Shown here in pieces: positions 9,226-17,797 of a stretch of 31,262 nucleotides of DNA. Source of the DNA: an uncultured Bacteroides sp. (GTDB lineage: Bacteria > Bacteroidota > Bacteroidia > Bacteroidales > Bacteroidaceae); assembly GCF_900547205.1 (NCBI RefSeq), contig NZ_URFY01000053.1, positions 1 through 31,262 of the forward strand, read 5' to 3'. Position 1 is the stretch's first letter, and every line of letters starts with the position of its first letter. Below the pieces are notes generated by a model. It had not been told where the DNA came from. It ran no database searches and saw only the letters and a list, made by a program, of their open reading frames with translations. The translations under genes were made by a program, and so were the position numbers.

Positions 9226-9843
9226 ATGAACTACATATCAGATATTTTATATTGGATTTCAACAGGATTACTCGTTCCTGTCATCGTGTTACTAATCATC
9301 CTCTTCTGCCGTGCCATACTGCTTGCAGGTAGTTTCTACGGTCAATACCTGTCCATTCGCAAAACAGAAGCCCTGCTCCGCAACGAACTGGGAAAACTAA
9401 CTCCGGCAACTGTCGGGGAACTAAGTTCCCAACTTCCTGAGAAATCCCACTCACTCGTCATCAGGTATATGCGCCAAGTGCTGGATGCTCGTGAAACTCC
9501 GGCACAAGTACAACGCCTACTGGCTAACTTTGAGATTGCCGCGGACAAAGACCTGGCTATCTCCAAAACGCTGACAAAGCTCGGTCCTATCTTGGGCTTG
9601 ATGGGTACATTGATTCCGATGGGTCCCGCCCTGGCAGGATTGGCCAGTGGAGATATTGCTTCGATGGCATACAATATGCAGATAGCCTTCGCTACCACCG
9701 TAGTGGGACTCGTGGCGGGTGCAGTAGGTTTCCTCACACAGCAAGTGAAACAACGCTGGTATCTACAGGATATGACCAATCTGGAATTTATCTCCGAGCT
9801 ACTGAATGAATACCGTACAAACAATAAAAATATCGAAAAATGA
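9226..9843 (+). CDS. hmuU: HmuU: MotA/TolQ/ExbB-family proton-channel protein
   Basis: A 205-residue inner-membrane protein. There is one TM segment at about residues 12-34. A cytoplasmic region (35-115) contains a helical LAISKTLTKLGPILGLMGTLIPMGPAL block, the hallmark of MotA/TolQ/ExbB proteins, and a last TM pair follows at about 120-172 (IAFATTVVGLVAGAVGF). Family members form pentamers that conduct protons and drive work in the periplasm or outer membrane. Its stop overlaps the start of the DUF2149 gene by 4 bp (ATGA), indicating translational coupling of a channel pair. It may energise HmuS or HmuR rather than the general TonB system. Confidence 0.82.
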   Translation: MNYISDILYWISTGLLVPVIVLLIILFCRAILLAGSFYGQYLSIRKTEALLRNELGKLTPATVGELSSQLPEKSHSLVIRYMRQVLDARETPAQVQRLLANFEIAADKDLAISKTLTKLGPILGLMGTLIPMGPALAGLASGDIASMAYNMQIAFATTVVGLVAGAVGFLTQQVKQRWYLQDMTNLEFISELLNEYRTNNKNIEK

Positions 9844-10166
9844 GACGCAACCTATTACGAAAAGAAGAGGATTCCGATCCAATCAGTGTAGTCTCCAACT
9901 TGTTCGATGTGGCTATGGTATTTGCCGTTGCACTGATGGTAGCTCTCGTCAGCCGGTATAACATGACGGAAGTATTCTCACAAGAGGACTTTACGATGGT
10001 GAAGAACCCCGGCAAGGAGAATATGGAAATCATCACCAAAGAAGGAGAAAAGATTAACCGATACACTCCGTCAGAAAATCAAGATAAGAAAGAGGGTACA
10101 CGCGGCAAGAAAGTAGGCATTGCCTACGAACTGGACAATGGTGAAATCATCTATGTTCCCGAATAA
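9840..10166 (+). CDS. hmuV: HmuV: DUF2149 protein, ExbD-like partner of HmuU
   Basis: A 108-residue protein with a short cytoplasmic N-terminus (MRRNLLRKEEDSDPISVVSNLFDVAMVF), one TM helix at about residues 21-39, and a periplasmic tail with IAYELDNGEIIYVPE at its end. The DPISVVSNLFDVAMVFAVAL block, with an Asp just at the membrane entry, resembles the ExbD/TolR layout and is typical of DUF2149. It overlaps hmuU by 4 bp and is the last gene of the operon. The function is inferred from pairing with an ExbB-like protein. Confidence 0.78.
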   Translation: MRRNLLRKEEDSDPISVVSNLFDVAMVFAVALMVALVSRYNMTEVFSQEDFTMVKNPGKENMEIITKEGEKINRYTPSENQDKKEGTRGKKVGIAYELDNGEIIYVPE

Positions 10167-10198
10167 CCGCCTCTGAATCTACGCGGAAATAAAAAAAC

Positions 10199-10231
10199 AA
10201 GCCATCGGAATGAATGCTCATCCGATGGCTT
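10199..10231 (-). terminator. Rho-independent terminator, best oriented for the kdgK-eda transcript
   Basis: A perfect 11-bp stem, AAGCCATCGGA (10199-10209) with TCCGATGGCTT (10221-10231), has an 11-nt loop. Read on the minus strand it is followed by GTTTTTTTATTT, a good T-tract, so it ends the leftward eda transcript about 140 nt past its stop. On the plus strand it lies 33 nt behind hmuV and may act on that operon as well. Confidence 0.75.
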
Positions 10232-10262
10232 ATCCCCTTTAAAACACCTTTAAACAAAATGA

Positions 10263-10313
10263 AAATATGCCCCATTTTACTAACTAACCTAACTAACCCT
10301 TTGAGGCATATTT
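10263..10313. repeat. Inverted repeat in the hmuV-eda intergenic region
   Basis: AAATATGCC (10263-10271) pairs with GGCATATTT (10305-10313) around a 33-nt loop that contains the tandem-like string TAACTAACCTAACTAACC. It sits in the 3' untranslated part of the eda transcript. No family was recognised. The rest of the 205-bp gap between hmuV and eda holds only this and the terminator. Confidence 0.5.
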
Positions 10314-10371
10314 CTAAAGAGACTGTCGCATCAATCTCCTTTTTATTATAGATAGCTTTCGCCGTCTAATC

Positions 10372-11040
10372 TTATTTGCGGGCTTCAACAATATAGCCCA
10401 GAGCTTCTTCGCATTTTGCTGTTACATAAGCCCAGTCTTCTGCTTCCACTTTATCTTTGGGGAACAACTTAGAGCCCATGCCCACACAGAATACACCGGC
10501 TTTGATCCAACCTGTCAGGTTTTCTTTGGTAGGTTCTACCCCACCGGTCACCATCAGCTTAGACCATGGCATCGGAGCCATCAAGCCTTTCACGAAGTTT
10601 GTTCCATACACATCACCCGGGAATACCTTGCAAAGATCACAACCTACTTCCTGAGCAAAACCTACTTCCGATACAGAACCACAACCCGGAGTATAAGCTA
10701 CCGAACGACGGTTGCATACTTTAGCGATTTCAGGATTGAACAACGGACCTACCACAAAGTTTGCACCCAATTGCAGATACAAAGCAGCAGTTGCCGGATC
10801 AACGATAGAACCGATACCGATAGCCATCTCAGGGCATTCTTTAGCTGCATACTTCACGATTTCAGCAAATACTTCCTGAGCAAAGTCGCCACGGTTAGTG
10901 AATTCGAATGCACGAACACCACCGTCATAGCAAGCCTTTACTACTTTCTTTGCCACCTCTGCATTTTTATGATAGAATACAGGAACCATTCCTGTAGAGC
11001 CGATCTTATTCATCACGGCCAGTTTATCGAATTTTGCCAT
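10372..11040 (-). CDS. eda: KDPG/KHG aldolase (Entner-Doudoroff aldolase)
   Basis: A 222-residue class I aldolase that cleaves 2-keto-3-deoxy-6-phosphogluconate into pyruvate and glyceraldehyde-3-phosphate in the cytoplasm. The catalytic Glu is E46 in FEFTNRGD, and the Schiff-base lysine is K138 in CDLCKVFPGD. The phosphate-binding end is seen in MVTGGVEPT and VGMGSKLF. The length is normal for the family. It is the second gene of a leftward pair with kdgK, 66 nt apart, and completes the step after KDG phosphorylation. No anomalies were seen. Confidence 0.93.
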   Translation of the reverse strand: MAKFDKLAVMNKIGSTGMVPVFYHKNAEVAKKVVKACYDGGVRAFEFTNRGDFAQEVFAEIVKYAAKECPEMAIGIGSIVDPATAALYLQLGANFVVGPLFNPEIAKVCNRRSVAYTPGCGSVSEVGFAQEVGCDLCKVFPGDVYGTNFVKGLMAPMPWSKLMVTGGVEPTKENLTGWIKAGVFCVGMGSKLFPKDKVEAEDWAYVTAKCEEALGYIVEARK

Positions 11041-11106
11041 CTCGTTATTTACTATTTTGTTATTTACAATTTACTATGAATTGACTTATTTAAACTCTCC
11101 ACTTAT

Positions 11107-12132
11107 TTAGCGTTGCACGCGACCACTTGCATCACCACCAGCCAATGCTTCAACTTCCTCTACGGAAACAAGGTTGAAGTCACCATTGATAGTGTGTTTC
11201 AAAGCAGATGCAGCAACTGCAAATTCAAGAGCTTCGCCCTGATTAGGTTTAGTCAACAATCCGTGGATGATACCACCTGAGAAAGAGTCACCACCACCAA
11301 CACGGTCGATAATCGGGTCGATATCGTAACGTTTGGAAGTATAGAAATCTTCACCGTTATAAATCATAGCTTTCCAACCGTTGTGGGTAGCAGAGAAAGA
11401 TTCGCGCAATGTAGAAACCACATATTTGAATCCAAATTCTTTCATCATCTGCTGGAAGATACCTTTGTAGCCTTCAGCATCAGTATGTCCCGCCTCAACG
11501 TCTGCATCCGGTTTGAAGCCCAGGCAAAGTTCTGCGTCTTCTTCGTTACCGATACATACATCTACAAACTGCATCAACGGTTTCATAATAGACTGTGCTT
11601 TTTCTTTTGTCCACAGTTTCTTACGGAAATTCAAGTCAACCGATACAGTTACACCATGACGTTTAGCAGCCTCACAAGCCAGACGAGTCAATTCGGCAGC
11701 CTTGTCAGAGATAGCCGGAGTAATGCCCGACCAGTGGAACCAATCGGCACCTTCCATGATAGCATCAAAGTCGAAGTCAGCAGCATCAGCTTCTGCAATT
11801 GCAGAGTGGGCACGGTCGTAGATAACCTTGCTTGGGCGCATAGAAGCACCGGTTTCCAAATAGTAGATACCTACGCGGTCGCCACCACGAGCAATAAAGT
11901 CTGTCTTTACACCATATTTACGCAAAGCGTTTACGGCAGACTGTCCGATTTCATGTTTCGGCAATTTAGTTACGAAATAGGCTTCATGTCCGTAGTTGGC
12001 ACAGCTCACGGCTACGTTGGCTTCTCCACCACCATATACTACATCAAAAGAATCAGATTGAACGAAACGGGTGTTGCCCGGAGTTGACAATCTAAGCATG
12101 ATTTCGCCTAATGTAACGACTTTCTTTCCCAT
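11107..12132 (-). CDS. kdgK: 2-keto-3-deoxygluconate kinase (PfkB family)
   Basis: A 341-residue sugar kinase of the PfkB/ribokinase family. The N-terminal substrate lid carries GGGEANVAV at residues 34-42. The C-terminal signature is DRVGGGDSFSGG with catalytic base D282, and SVDLNFRKKLW at 164-174 is typical of KDG kinases. It phosphorylates KDG to KDPG with ATP. It is first in a leftward pair with eda and diverges from a LacI-type regulator, whose likely operators lie over the shared promoter. Together with uxaA this gives three consecutive steps of hexuronate catabolism. Alternative sugar specificity within PfkB is possible, but the context favours KDG. Confidence 0.9.
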   Translation of the reverse strand: MGKKVVTLGEIMLRLSTPGNTRFVQSDSFDVVYGGGEANVAVSCANYGHEAYFVTKLPKHEIGQSAVNALRKYGVKTDFIARGGDRVGIYYLETGASMRPSKVIYDRAHSAIAEADAADFDFDAIMEGADWFHWSGITPAISDKAAELTRLACEAAKRHGVTVSVDLNFRKKLWTKEKAQSIMKPLMQFVDVCIGNEEDAELCLGFKPDADVEAGHTDAEGYKGIFQQMMKEFGFKYVVSTLRESFSATHNGWKAMIYNGEDFYTSKRYDIDPIIDRVGGGDSFSGGIIHGLLTKPNQGEALEFAVAASALKHTINGDFNLVSVEEVEALAGGDASGRVQR

Positions 12133-12264
12133 AATCTTATGTTTTAAATTCTAAGTTATTAATATTATGAACTTTCAATTTATCATTTTCCGCCCATTTT
12201 CGGGCTTAATACACTGATAATATGACTATTAATCAATACATACAGTAGTGCCTCACACCTTTCG

Positions 12265-12282
12265 TGTGCGGGCACAAAGATA
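12265..12282 (-). promoter_or_regulatory. kdgK promoter -7 element with overlapping operator site 1
   Basis: On the minus strand TATCTTTG (12275-12282) matches TAnnTTTG exactly. It runs straight into an interrupted palindrome TGTGCGGGCACA (plus strand 12265-12276, arms TGTGC/GCACA). This places a regulator over the -7 box and start site of kdgK. The leader to the kdgK ATG would be about 135 nt. Confidence 0.6.
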
Positions 12283-12283
12283 C

Positions 12284-12311
12284 AACAATTTTCGTAATTA
12301 CAAAAATTGTT
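12284..12311. promoter_or_regulatory. Dyad between mirror-image divergent promoters
   Basis: A 28-nt dyad with a single mismatched pair, arms AACAATTTT and AAAATTGTT around GTAATTAC, is centred at 12297.5. The leftward -7 element (12275-12282) and the rightward one (12313-12320) are exactly equidistant from this centre, so each promoter's -33 region lies within the same dyad. Confidence 0.65.
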
Positions 12312-12312
12312 A

Positions 12313-12358
12313 TATATTTGTGCGGAAAATATTAAGATTATTATTGTGTGCGAGCACA
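12313..12358 (+). promoter_or_regulatory. lacI-type gene promoter with operator sites
   Basis: TATATTTG at 12313-12320 is an exact -7 element. A half-site TGTGCG lies at 12319-12324, mirroring operator 1 of kdgK. A full interrupted palindrome TGTGCGAGCACA (arms TGTGC/GCACA) lies at 12347-12358, just downstream of the predicted start. This suggests control of both directions by the adjacent LacI-family protein, with autoregulation. Confidence 0.6.
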
Positions 12359-12384
12359 GAAACCTATATAAATAAGGTAATCGT

Positions 12385-13449
12385 ATGAATAAATTGCCCG
12401 AAAGAATCAGAATTAAAGATATCGCGCGACTGGCAGATGTATCAGTAGGAACAGTGGACCGTGTGATTCATGGACGCAGTGGAGTATCGGAAGCAAGCAA
12501 AAAACGCGTGGAAGAAATCCTGAAGCAACTGGACTATCAACCTAATATGTATGCCAGCGCTCTGGCGTCTAACAAGAAGTACGCATTTATATGTCTCCTG
12601 CCCCGGCATCTTGAGGGTGAATACTGGACGGCTGTAGAAAAAGGTATCCACGAGGCTATCTCCACTTATTCAGATTTCAACACTTCGGTAAAGATAGACT
12701 ATTACGATCCATACGACTATCATTCGTTTGTTGATGCCAGTGAATCAATCCTCACCGAACAACCTGACGGAGTAATGGTGGCGCCTACCGCTCCCCAATA
12801 CACAAAAAGATTCACCGACAAGTTGCAAGAGCTTGATATACCTTATATATATATAGACTCCAATATCAAAGAAGTTCCTCCCCTCGCCTTCTTCGGCCAG
12901 AACTCACGCCAAAGCGGTTATTTTGCCGCTCGAATGATGATGTTGCTTGCCCGGGACGAAAAGGAAATCGTCATTTTCCGTAAAATACACGAAGGAATTG
13001 TAGGCTCCAACCAGCAAGAGAACAGAGAAATCGGTTTCAGGCAGTACATGGAGGAACATCATCCGTCTTGTACTATACTGGAACTTGACTTGCACGCCGA
13101 GCGCAACGACGAGGACAATGAAATGCTTGATGAATTTTTCCGTACCCACCCCACAGTGAAGAACGGAATTACCTTCAACTCCAAAGTCTACATCATTGGC
13201 GAATACCTGCACAGTCGTGGAAAGAAAGATTTCAATCTGATAGGCTATGACCTTCTTGAACGGAACGTCGCTTGCCTGAAAGAAGGAAACGTATCTTTCC
13301 TCATCGCCCAGCAACCGGAACTGCAAGGTCTGAACGGCATCAAGGCTCTTTGCGATCACCTCATCTTCAAGAAAGACGTGACTTGCATCAACTATATGCC
13401 TATCGACCTGCTGACCGCAGAAACAATTGACTATTACCATAGCAAATAA
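12385..13449 (+). CDS. LacI-family transcriptional regulator of the hexuronate module
   Basis: A 354-residue regulator. Residues 9-56 are the LacI helix-turn-helix and hinge (IKDIARLADVSVGTVDRVIHGRSGVSEASKKRVEEIL), with recognition helix VGTVDRVI. Residues 65-350 are a periplasmic-binding-protein-like sensor of the substrate-binding-domain type (GVMVAPTAPQ, FFGQNSRQSGYFAARMM, IGYDLLERNVACL). It lies between kdgK (divergent) and uxaA (same strand, about 30 nt downstream), so its ligand is probably KDG, KDPG or a related sugar acid. The direct palindromes at its promoter support local control. The exact effector is inferred. Confidence 0.88.
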   Translation: MNKLPERIRIKDIARLADVSVGTVDRVIHGRSGVSEASKKRVEEILKQLDYQPNMYASALASNKKYAFICLLPRHLEGEYWTAVEKGIHEAISTYSDFNTSVKIDYYDPYDYHSFVDASESILTEQPDGVMVAPTAPQYTKRFTDKLQELDIPYIYIDSNIKEVPPLAFFGQNSRQSGYFAARMMMLLARDEKEIVIFRKIHEGIVGSNQQENREIGFRQYMEEHHPSCTILELDLHAERNDEDNEMLDEFFRTHPTVKNGITFNSKVYIIGEYLHSRGKKDFNLIGYDLLERNVACLKEGNVSFLIAQQPELQGLNGIKALCDHLIFKKDVTCINYMPIDLLTAETIDYYHSK

Positions 13450-13479
13450 GAACAAAATACAATTTTACAAGTGCATTAC

Positions 13480-14970
13480 ATGGAAACAAAGTATCTGAAA
13501 ATTAACCCTGCCGACAACGTTGCCGTTGCCATTGTCAACCTCCCGGCAGGTGAGCATCTTTCGATAGATGGCATTGAGATTACACTGAACGAGGACATTC
13601 CCGCCGGACATAAGTTCGCTCTGAAAGATTTCTCCGAAGGTGAAAATGTAATCAAGTACGGTTATCCCATCGGACACGCCTTGATGGCAAAAAAACAGGG
13701 AGACTGGATGAACGAAACGAATATAAAGACCAATCTTGCCGGATTATTGGATTATACCTACAATCCTATTCAAGTTTCGCTGGATATTCCTCACAAAGAC
13801 CTTACCTTCAAAGGGTATCGCCGCAAGAACGGGGATGTAGGTGTGAGAAATGAGATATGGATTATCCCGACTGTGGGTTGCGTGAATGGTATCATCGGGC
13901 AACTGGCAGAAGGTCTGCGTCGCGAAACCGAAGGAAAAGGTGTAGACGCTATTGTTGCATTCCCTCACAACTACGGTTGCTCGCAGCTTGGCGATGATCA
14001 TGAAAATACGAAGAAGATTCTTCGTGACATGGTGCTTCATCCAAATGCAGGTGCCGTATTAGTAGTAGGACTTGGATGCGAGAACAATCAGCCGGATGTA
14101 TTCCGCGAATTTCTGGGTGAATTTGATGAAGATCGCGTGAAGTTCATGGTTACTCAGAAAGTAGGCGATGAATACGAAGAAGGAATGAATATCTTGCGCG
14201 ACCTTTATGCCAAGGCTTCTAAAGACGAGCGCACCGATGTGCCTTTGTCCGAGCTTCGTGTAGGTCTGAAATGTGGTGGCTCCGACGGCTTCTCGGGCAT
14301 CACAGCCAATCCGTTGTTGGGAATGTTCTCCGACTTCCTGATTGCACAAGGCGGCACAAGCGTATTGACGGAAGTTCCCGAAATGTTCGGTGCTGAGACA
14401 ATTTTGATGAACCGTTGTTCCGACAAAGCTTTATTTGAGCAGACCGTGCATCTGATTAATGACTTTAAAGAATACTTCCTTTCTCACGGAGAGCCGGTGG
14501 GCGAGAATCCGTCTCCGGGAAATAAAGCCGGTGGTATTTCCACATTGGAAGAAAAGGCTCTGGGATGTACGCAGAAATGTGGTAAGAGCTATGTATCCGG
14601 TGTGATGCCTTACGGCGAACGCCTTCAGACGAAGGGGCTTAATCTTCTTTCCGCTCCGGGCAATGACCTCGTAGCTGCCACTACCCTTGCTGCTTGCGGA
14701 TGTCATATGGTACTCTTCACCACAGGGCGCGGTACGCCGTTCGGAACTTTTGTTCCGACGATGAAGATCTCGACTAACTCAAATCTGGCCAAGAACAAGC
14801 CGGGATGGATTGATTTCAACGCAGGAGTAATAGTAGAGAACGAACCGATGGAAAAGACGTGCGAACGCTTCATCGACTACGTTATCAAAGTTGCCAGTGG
14901 TGAACCGGTCAACAATGAGAAGAAGGGCTATCGTGAGATTGCGATATTCAAAACAGGCGTGACTTTATAA
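13480..14970 (+). CDS. uxaA: Altronate dehydratase
   Basis: A 496-residue enzyme of the UxaA/GarD family, which dehydrates D-altronate to KDG. Residues 1-80 are a SAF domain (NPADNVAVAIVNLPAGEHL), and the rest is the catalytic region with GVRNEIWIIPTVGCVN, FPHNYGCSQLGDDHENTKK, LKCGGSDGFSGITANPLLG and EKALGCTQKCGKS. These carry the Cys/His/Asp residues conserved in this Fe-dependent family. The ATG at 13480 is preferred over an in-frame GTG at 13471. The gene follows the regulator closely and its product feeds KdgK and Eda encoded leftward. Uronate isomerase and altronate oxidoreductase are not in this window, so they must lie elsewhere. Confidence 0.9.
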   Translation: METKYLKINPADNVAVAIVNLPAGEHLSIDGIEITLNEDIPAGHKFALKDFSEGENVIKYGYPIGHALMAKKQGDWMNETNIKTNLAGLLDYTYNPIQVSLDIPHKDLTFKGYRRKNGDVGVRNEIWIIPTVGCVNGIIGQLAEGLRRETEGKGVDAIVAFPHNYGCSQLGDDHENTKKILRDMVLHPNAGAVLVVGLGCENNQPDVFREFLGEFDEDRVKFMVTQKVGDEYEEGMNILRDLYAKASKDERTDVPLSELRVGLKCGGSDGFSGITANPLLGMFSDFLIAQGGTSVLTEVPEMFGAETILMNRCSDKALFEQTVHLINDFKEYFLSHGEPVGENPSPGNKAGGISTLEEKALGCTQKCGKSYVSGVMPYGERLQTKGLNLLSAPGNDLVAATTLAACGCHMVLFTTGRGTPFGTFVPTMKISTNSNLAKNKPGWIDFNAGVIVENEPMEKTCERFIDYVIKVASGEPVNNEKKGYREIAIFKTGVTL

Positions 14971-14990
14971 AAAGTACGCTGATATAATTG

Positions 14991-15045
14991 AAAAGAGTTG
15001 CTATCCCCACTCAATGTTCATTGAGCCGGATAGCAACTCTTTTTT
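14991..15045. terminator. Strong bidirectional terminator between uxaA and the MG2-like gene
   Basis: A perfect 16-bp stem, AAAAGAGTTGCTATCC (14991-15006) with GGATAGCAACTCTTTT (15028-15043), has a nested CTCAATG/CATTGAG hairpin in the loop and a T-tract to 15045. It lies between two convergent genes and can serve both. Confidence 0.85.
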
Positions 15046-15054
15046 GTTATACAA

Positions 15055-17649
15055 TCACTCACTAAACATCCCAATTGTTCCGTCAGCCGAAATCATTTCA
15101 GTTGTTATCTTCAATTTACGACAACGGCTATTGTTATAGAAACTCACCCGCGCATGGCCCGCTTCATCCAGTAGGACTTCGGGATTCCAGTACAACGTCC
15201 GGCGATAGTCCTCTTCTTTCGGAAGAATAGAATAGTCGGGATGATAAAATTCAGCCGGCTTGCTATACCCGTCCAGCCAAGTCTTTCTCACTCCTTTTCC
15301 ACCCTTCACGGGAACCTCTCCTTCCGGATAGGTTTCAATAAAAACAACGCAACTATACATTTCGTCTATCTTCATCAGAGACATACGAGAATCTGCATAA
15401 CGACACTTTGCCGGTAATTCCTCATTGATATAAATCGACTTGATAGCTTCCAGACGTATAGTCTGATAACGGGTCTGATCTATTTCGGTAGCTTGCGTCT
15501 GTTGATAGTTAATGACATATAAAGGAGAACGCCCTTTATACTCCAACCATTCGCCATCACTATTGACCCTGCGTATAAAATTCCGGTTCATGTGCAGCAG
15601 CAATTCATGGATATCATTGCCGATATAATCTCCTTTGTCTTGAATGTCATCCATCTCCGAAGGCACATCGTAGTAAGCAATGGATTTAGAACGATTTTCG
15701 TAAATGTCCTTTTCACGACTCGCTTTCTTCGCTTTTACGACGACTTCGCGCAAGCGATGGTTCTTCTCTTGTATGCCCAGTCGTGCCAACGAGTCTTCAT
15801 AAGCATCCATAAAACGGTTGTAATCCACATCATTGTCAACAACCGTATCATTCTGGAGTTCCTGCCCGGATTCCGAAACATCCTTGCCGGAAACACTGAC
15901 CTGCATTTCACCAGCCAAATACCGGGCTGGCTGGGGACTAAAAACTCTATCAAGTATAATCCGGTGATCTTTCTTCTTACCTTTTTCCATCACAGAGAGA
16001 ATCAGGTTCCATTTTCCTTCAATATCGGTAATGAAGGCAAAGCGTCCCAAGCTGTCCGTTTCGAGAAGACCGAATGATGCCTTTCCTGATGGGTTTTCTT
16101 CTTCTTCTCCCCGTTTCGCCAAGAAAGATGACACCTGTATGTTCGGTTTAGGTCTGCCCCTGACAAACGAAACGACCTGTCCATGCACCTCTATTCCCTG
16201 TTCGGGCATATATTTTAAATCAAACGGCTCTACGCCCGATTCATACTTCCAGGCATAACGTCTCCATCCCTGAACCATCAACAAACAATCTAATGCTGCC
16301 CGATGCGTAAGGTCATCCGCTTCAAAATAATAAAGCGGTCGATGAATATATCCTCTCACTTCAGACATCAGCAACAGGTCTGCCAACATAGAATGGCGGC
16401 TTTCCACTTCCTCCCATCCATCGCGTATGGAGACTGACATAGGACAGCTCACAGGCTTACCCGCCGTATCGCGAACTGAAAAATCTAATGTGATACGCTC
16501 ATAAGGCTGGTAGCTTTCTTTGTCTTGCTTAACGTCGACTGCCAACTGTTCCGGTTTTCGTGTGAAGATAAGGCGGTCGGCAATAATCTGCCCCGTAGTA
16601 TTGAATAAGACAATCTGCGCCACTCCGGCTGTCCATTCCGACTTGTCGAGTTTAAAGGAGACAGGAGTATTCTTTCTGATGTTCAGCATACAAGAATTGA
16701 GCAGTTTTCCGTGAGCCATCACAGCCAAACCTAATAATGCGTGTGGCGTATGCTTGTTTTTCTGAACACTAACAGCAATGCTATCTGCCGAGAAAAGATT
16801 ATCAATATGCAATACATATCCCTGCAAACGGGCTTCCGGCAAGTCAAAACGATATTTCTTTCCATCAAACTCAACTTCTGCTCTATCCGCGTCCTCACCG
16901 ACCGGCGTATAAGTGAATACGCCTCGCCCTTCGTGTGAAGTTTCAAACGGAGCGATTTCTTCTTTGTCCCGATTGATAACCCTGCCGGATAGCGTTATGG
17001 GATTTCCGTAAGCATCGGTTGCCTCAAAAGCAACTTGTGAAGGAACGCCCTTTACTAGATTGCCCCCTTCAGGAAAGAACTTCAAGTTGACCTTTTTCGC
17101 CTTCGTAGTCTTTTTTCTGGTTTGCGGATACTTGTAGACAGCATACTTCTTTATATTCTTCTCTTTATATTCACCAAGGTTAGCGGGTTTGTCAAACACC
17201 GGAATAATGCGTGAGAAGATTATCTCTTCTCCAAAGTTCAACATATATTTCGTGTAGGCGCGCACTTCATAGAATCCGGAATAAAAAGGAAGTTGTGTCA
17301 ACTCGAAGTTGCCGTGGCAACGACCATTCTTTATCGGCAATACCCGTTTTGATATTATTTCGCCACCGGGATTCAACAATTCAACATAAAGTGTTTTACT
17401 TAAATTCGTCGGACGGTTCAATTCGGATGTCACGACATAGCATTGAAACCAAATAGGATCTCCATGATAATAGCTGGTATTGTCGAAGTGCAAGTAGACT
17501 TTCTCTTGCGGTAGCACATCTCCGAAATTCTGTACAGCGTCGATGTATCCGGTTAATTTCTGCACAAGGCTGTCGGGCATCTGGGCTTTCGATGAGTGTG
17601 GCAGTGCCGACAATACTAATAGAAATAAGAAGATAAGTGACTTTTTCAT
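15055..17649 (-). CDS. Large secreted MG2-like (alpha-2-macroglobulin-type) protein, function unknown
   Basis: An 864-residue protein from the ATG at 17649, where a clear signal peptide starts (MKKSLIFLFLLVLSALPHSSKA). The mature N-terminus carries an MG2-like domain (EKVYLHFDNTSYYHGDPIWF, then GNFELTQLPFYSGFYEVRAYT), followed by further beta-sandwich repeats (FFPEGGNLVKGVPSQVAFEATD; KESYQPYERITLDFSVRD). A regulatory-like domain follows (VHGQVVSFVRGRPKPNIQVSSF) with a SLGRFAF turn, then a plug-like segment near residue 720 (PLYVINYQQ) and a final RRTLYWNPEVLLDEAGHARVSFYNN domain. Such proteins are common in Bacteroidales and undefined in function. No thioester (GCGEQ) is visible. The frame continues upstream without a stop, so the start is uncertain (see the separate feature). 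Confidence 0.7.
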   Translation of the reverse strand: MKKSLIFLFLLVLSALPHSSKAQMPDSLVQKLTGYIDAVQNFGDVLPQEKVYLHFDNTSYYHGDPIWFQCYVVTSELNRPTNLSKTLYVELLNPGGEIISKRVLPIKNGRCHGNFELTQLPFYSGFYEVRAYTKYMLNFGEEIIFSRIIPVFDKPANLGEYKEKNIKKYAVYKYPQTRKKTTKAKKVNLKFFPEGGNLVKGVPSQVAFEATDAYGNPITLSGRVINRDKEEIAPFETSHEGRGVFTYTPVGEDADRAEVEFDGKKYRFDLPEARLQGYVLHIDNLFSADSIAVSVQKNKHTPHALLGLAVMAHGKLLNSCMLNIRKNTPVSFKLDKSEWTAGVAQIVLFNTTGQIIADRLIFTRKPEQLAVDVKQDKESYQPYERITLDFSVRDTAGKPVSCPMSVSIRDGWEEVESRHSMLADLLLMSEVRGYIHRPLYYFEADDLTHRAALDCLLMVQGWRRYAWKYESGVEPFDLKYMPEQGIEVHGQVVSFVRGRPKPNIQVSSFLAKRGEEEENPSGKASFGLLETDSLGRFAFITDIEGKWNLILSVMEKGKKKDHRIILDRVFSPQPARYLAGEMQVSVSGKDVSESGQELQNDTVVDNDVDYNRFMDAYEDSLARLGIQEKNHRLREVVVKAKKASREKDIYENRSKSIAYYDVPSEMDDIQDKGDYIGNDIHELLLHMNRNFIRRVNSDGEWLEYKGRSPLYVINYQQTQATEIDQTRYQTIRLEAIKSIYINEELPAKCRYADSRMSLMKIDEMYSCVVFIETYPEGEVPVKGGKGVRKTWLDGYSKPAEFYHPDYSILPKEEDYRRTLYWNPEVLLDEAGHARVSFYNNSRCRKLKITTEMISADGTIGMFSE

Positions 17650-17778
17650 AATATGTGCCATCATAACGAACATATCACCACGCTTCGAGTAACGGTCAAT
17701 CCTACTTTCTTGCTCATCAACCCAAAGCAGTAGGTCGAGAAAATCTTTCTTATTCGCAGTTGTTTTCTTTATTTCCAT
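17650..17778 (-). other. In-frame N-terminal extension of the MG2-like gene
   Basis: From an ATG at 17778 the frame runs 43 residues into the signal peptide of the MG2-like protein. The residues read as protein-like (KKDFLDLLLWVDEQESRIDRYSK, shortened here) rather than random. An exact -7 element, TATCTTTG on the minus strand at 17798-17805, is only about 20 bp upstream, so the predicted transcript includes this start. Either it is a genuine long n-region or it is part of the leader. Confidence 0.45.
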
Positions 17779-17797
17779 ATCTTTCGTCTTTATCACA

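Noticed and set aside
10263..10313. Possible riboswitch or small RNA from the long hairpin between hmuV and eda
   Set aside because: It is downstream of both flanking genes (convergent ends), so it cannot control a leader, and no known riboswitch core was recognised.
11383..12087. 234-residue open frame antisense to kdgK
   Set aside because: It is a shadow of a clear PfkB kinase frame; the translation has no recognisable motif.
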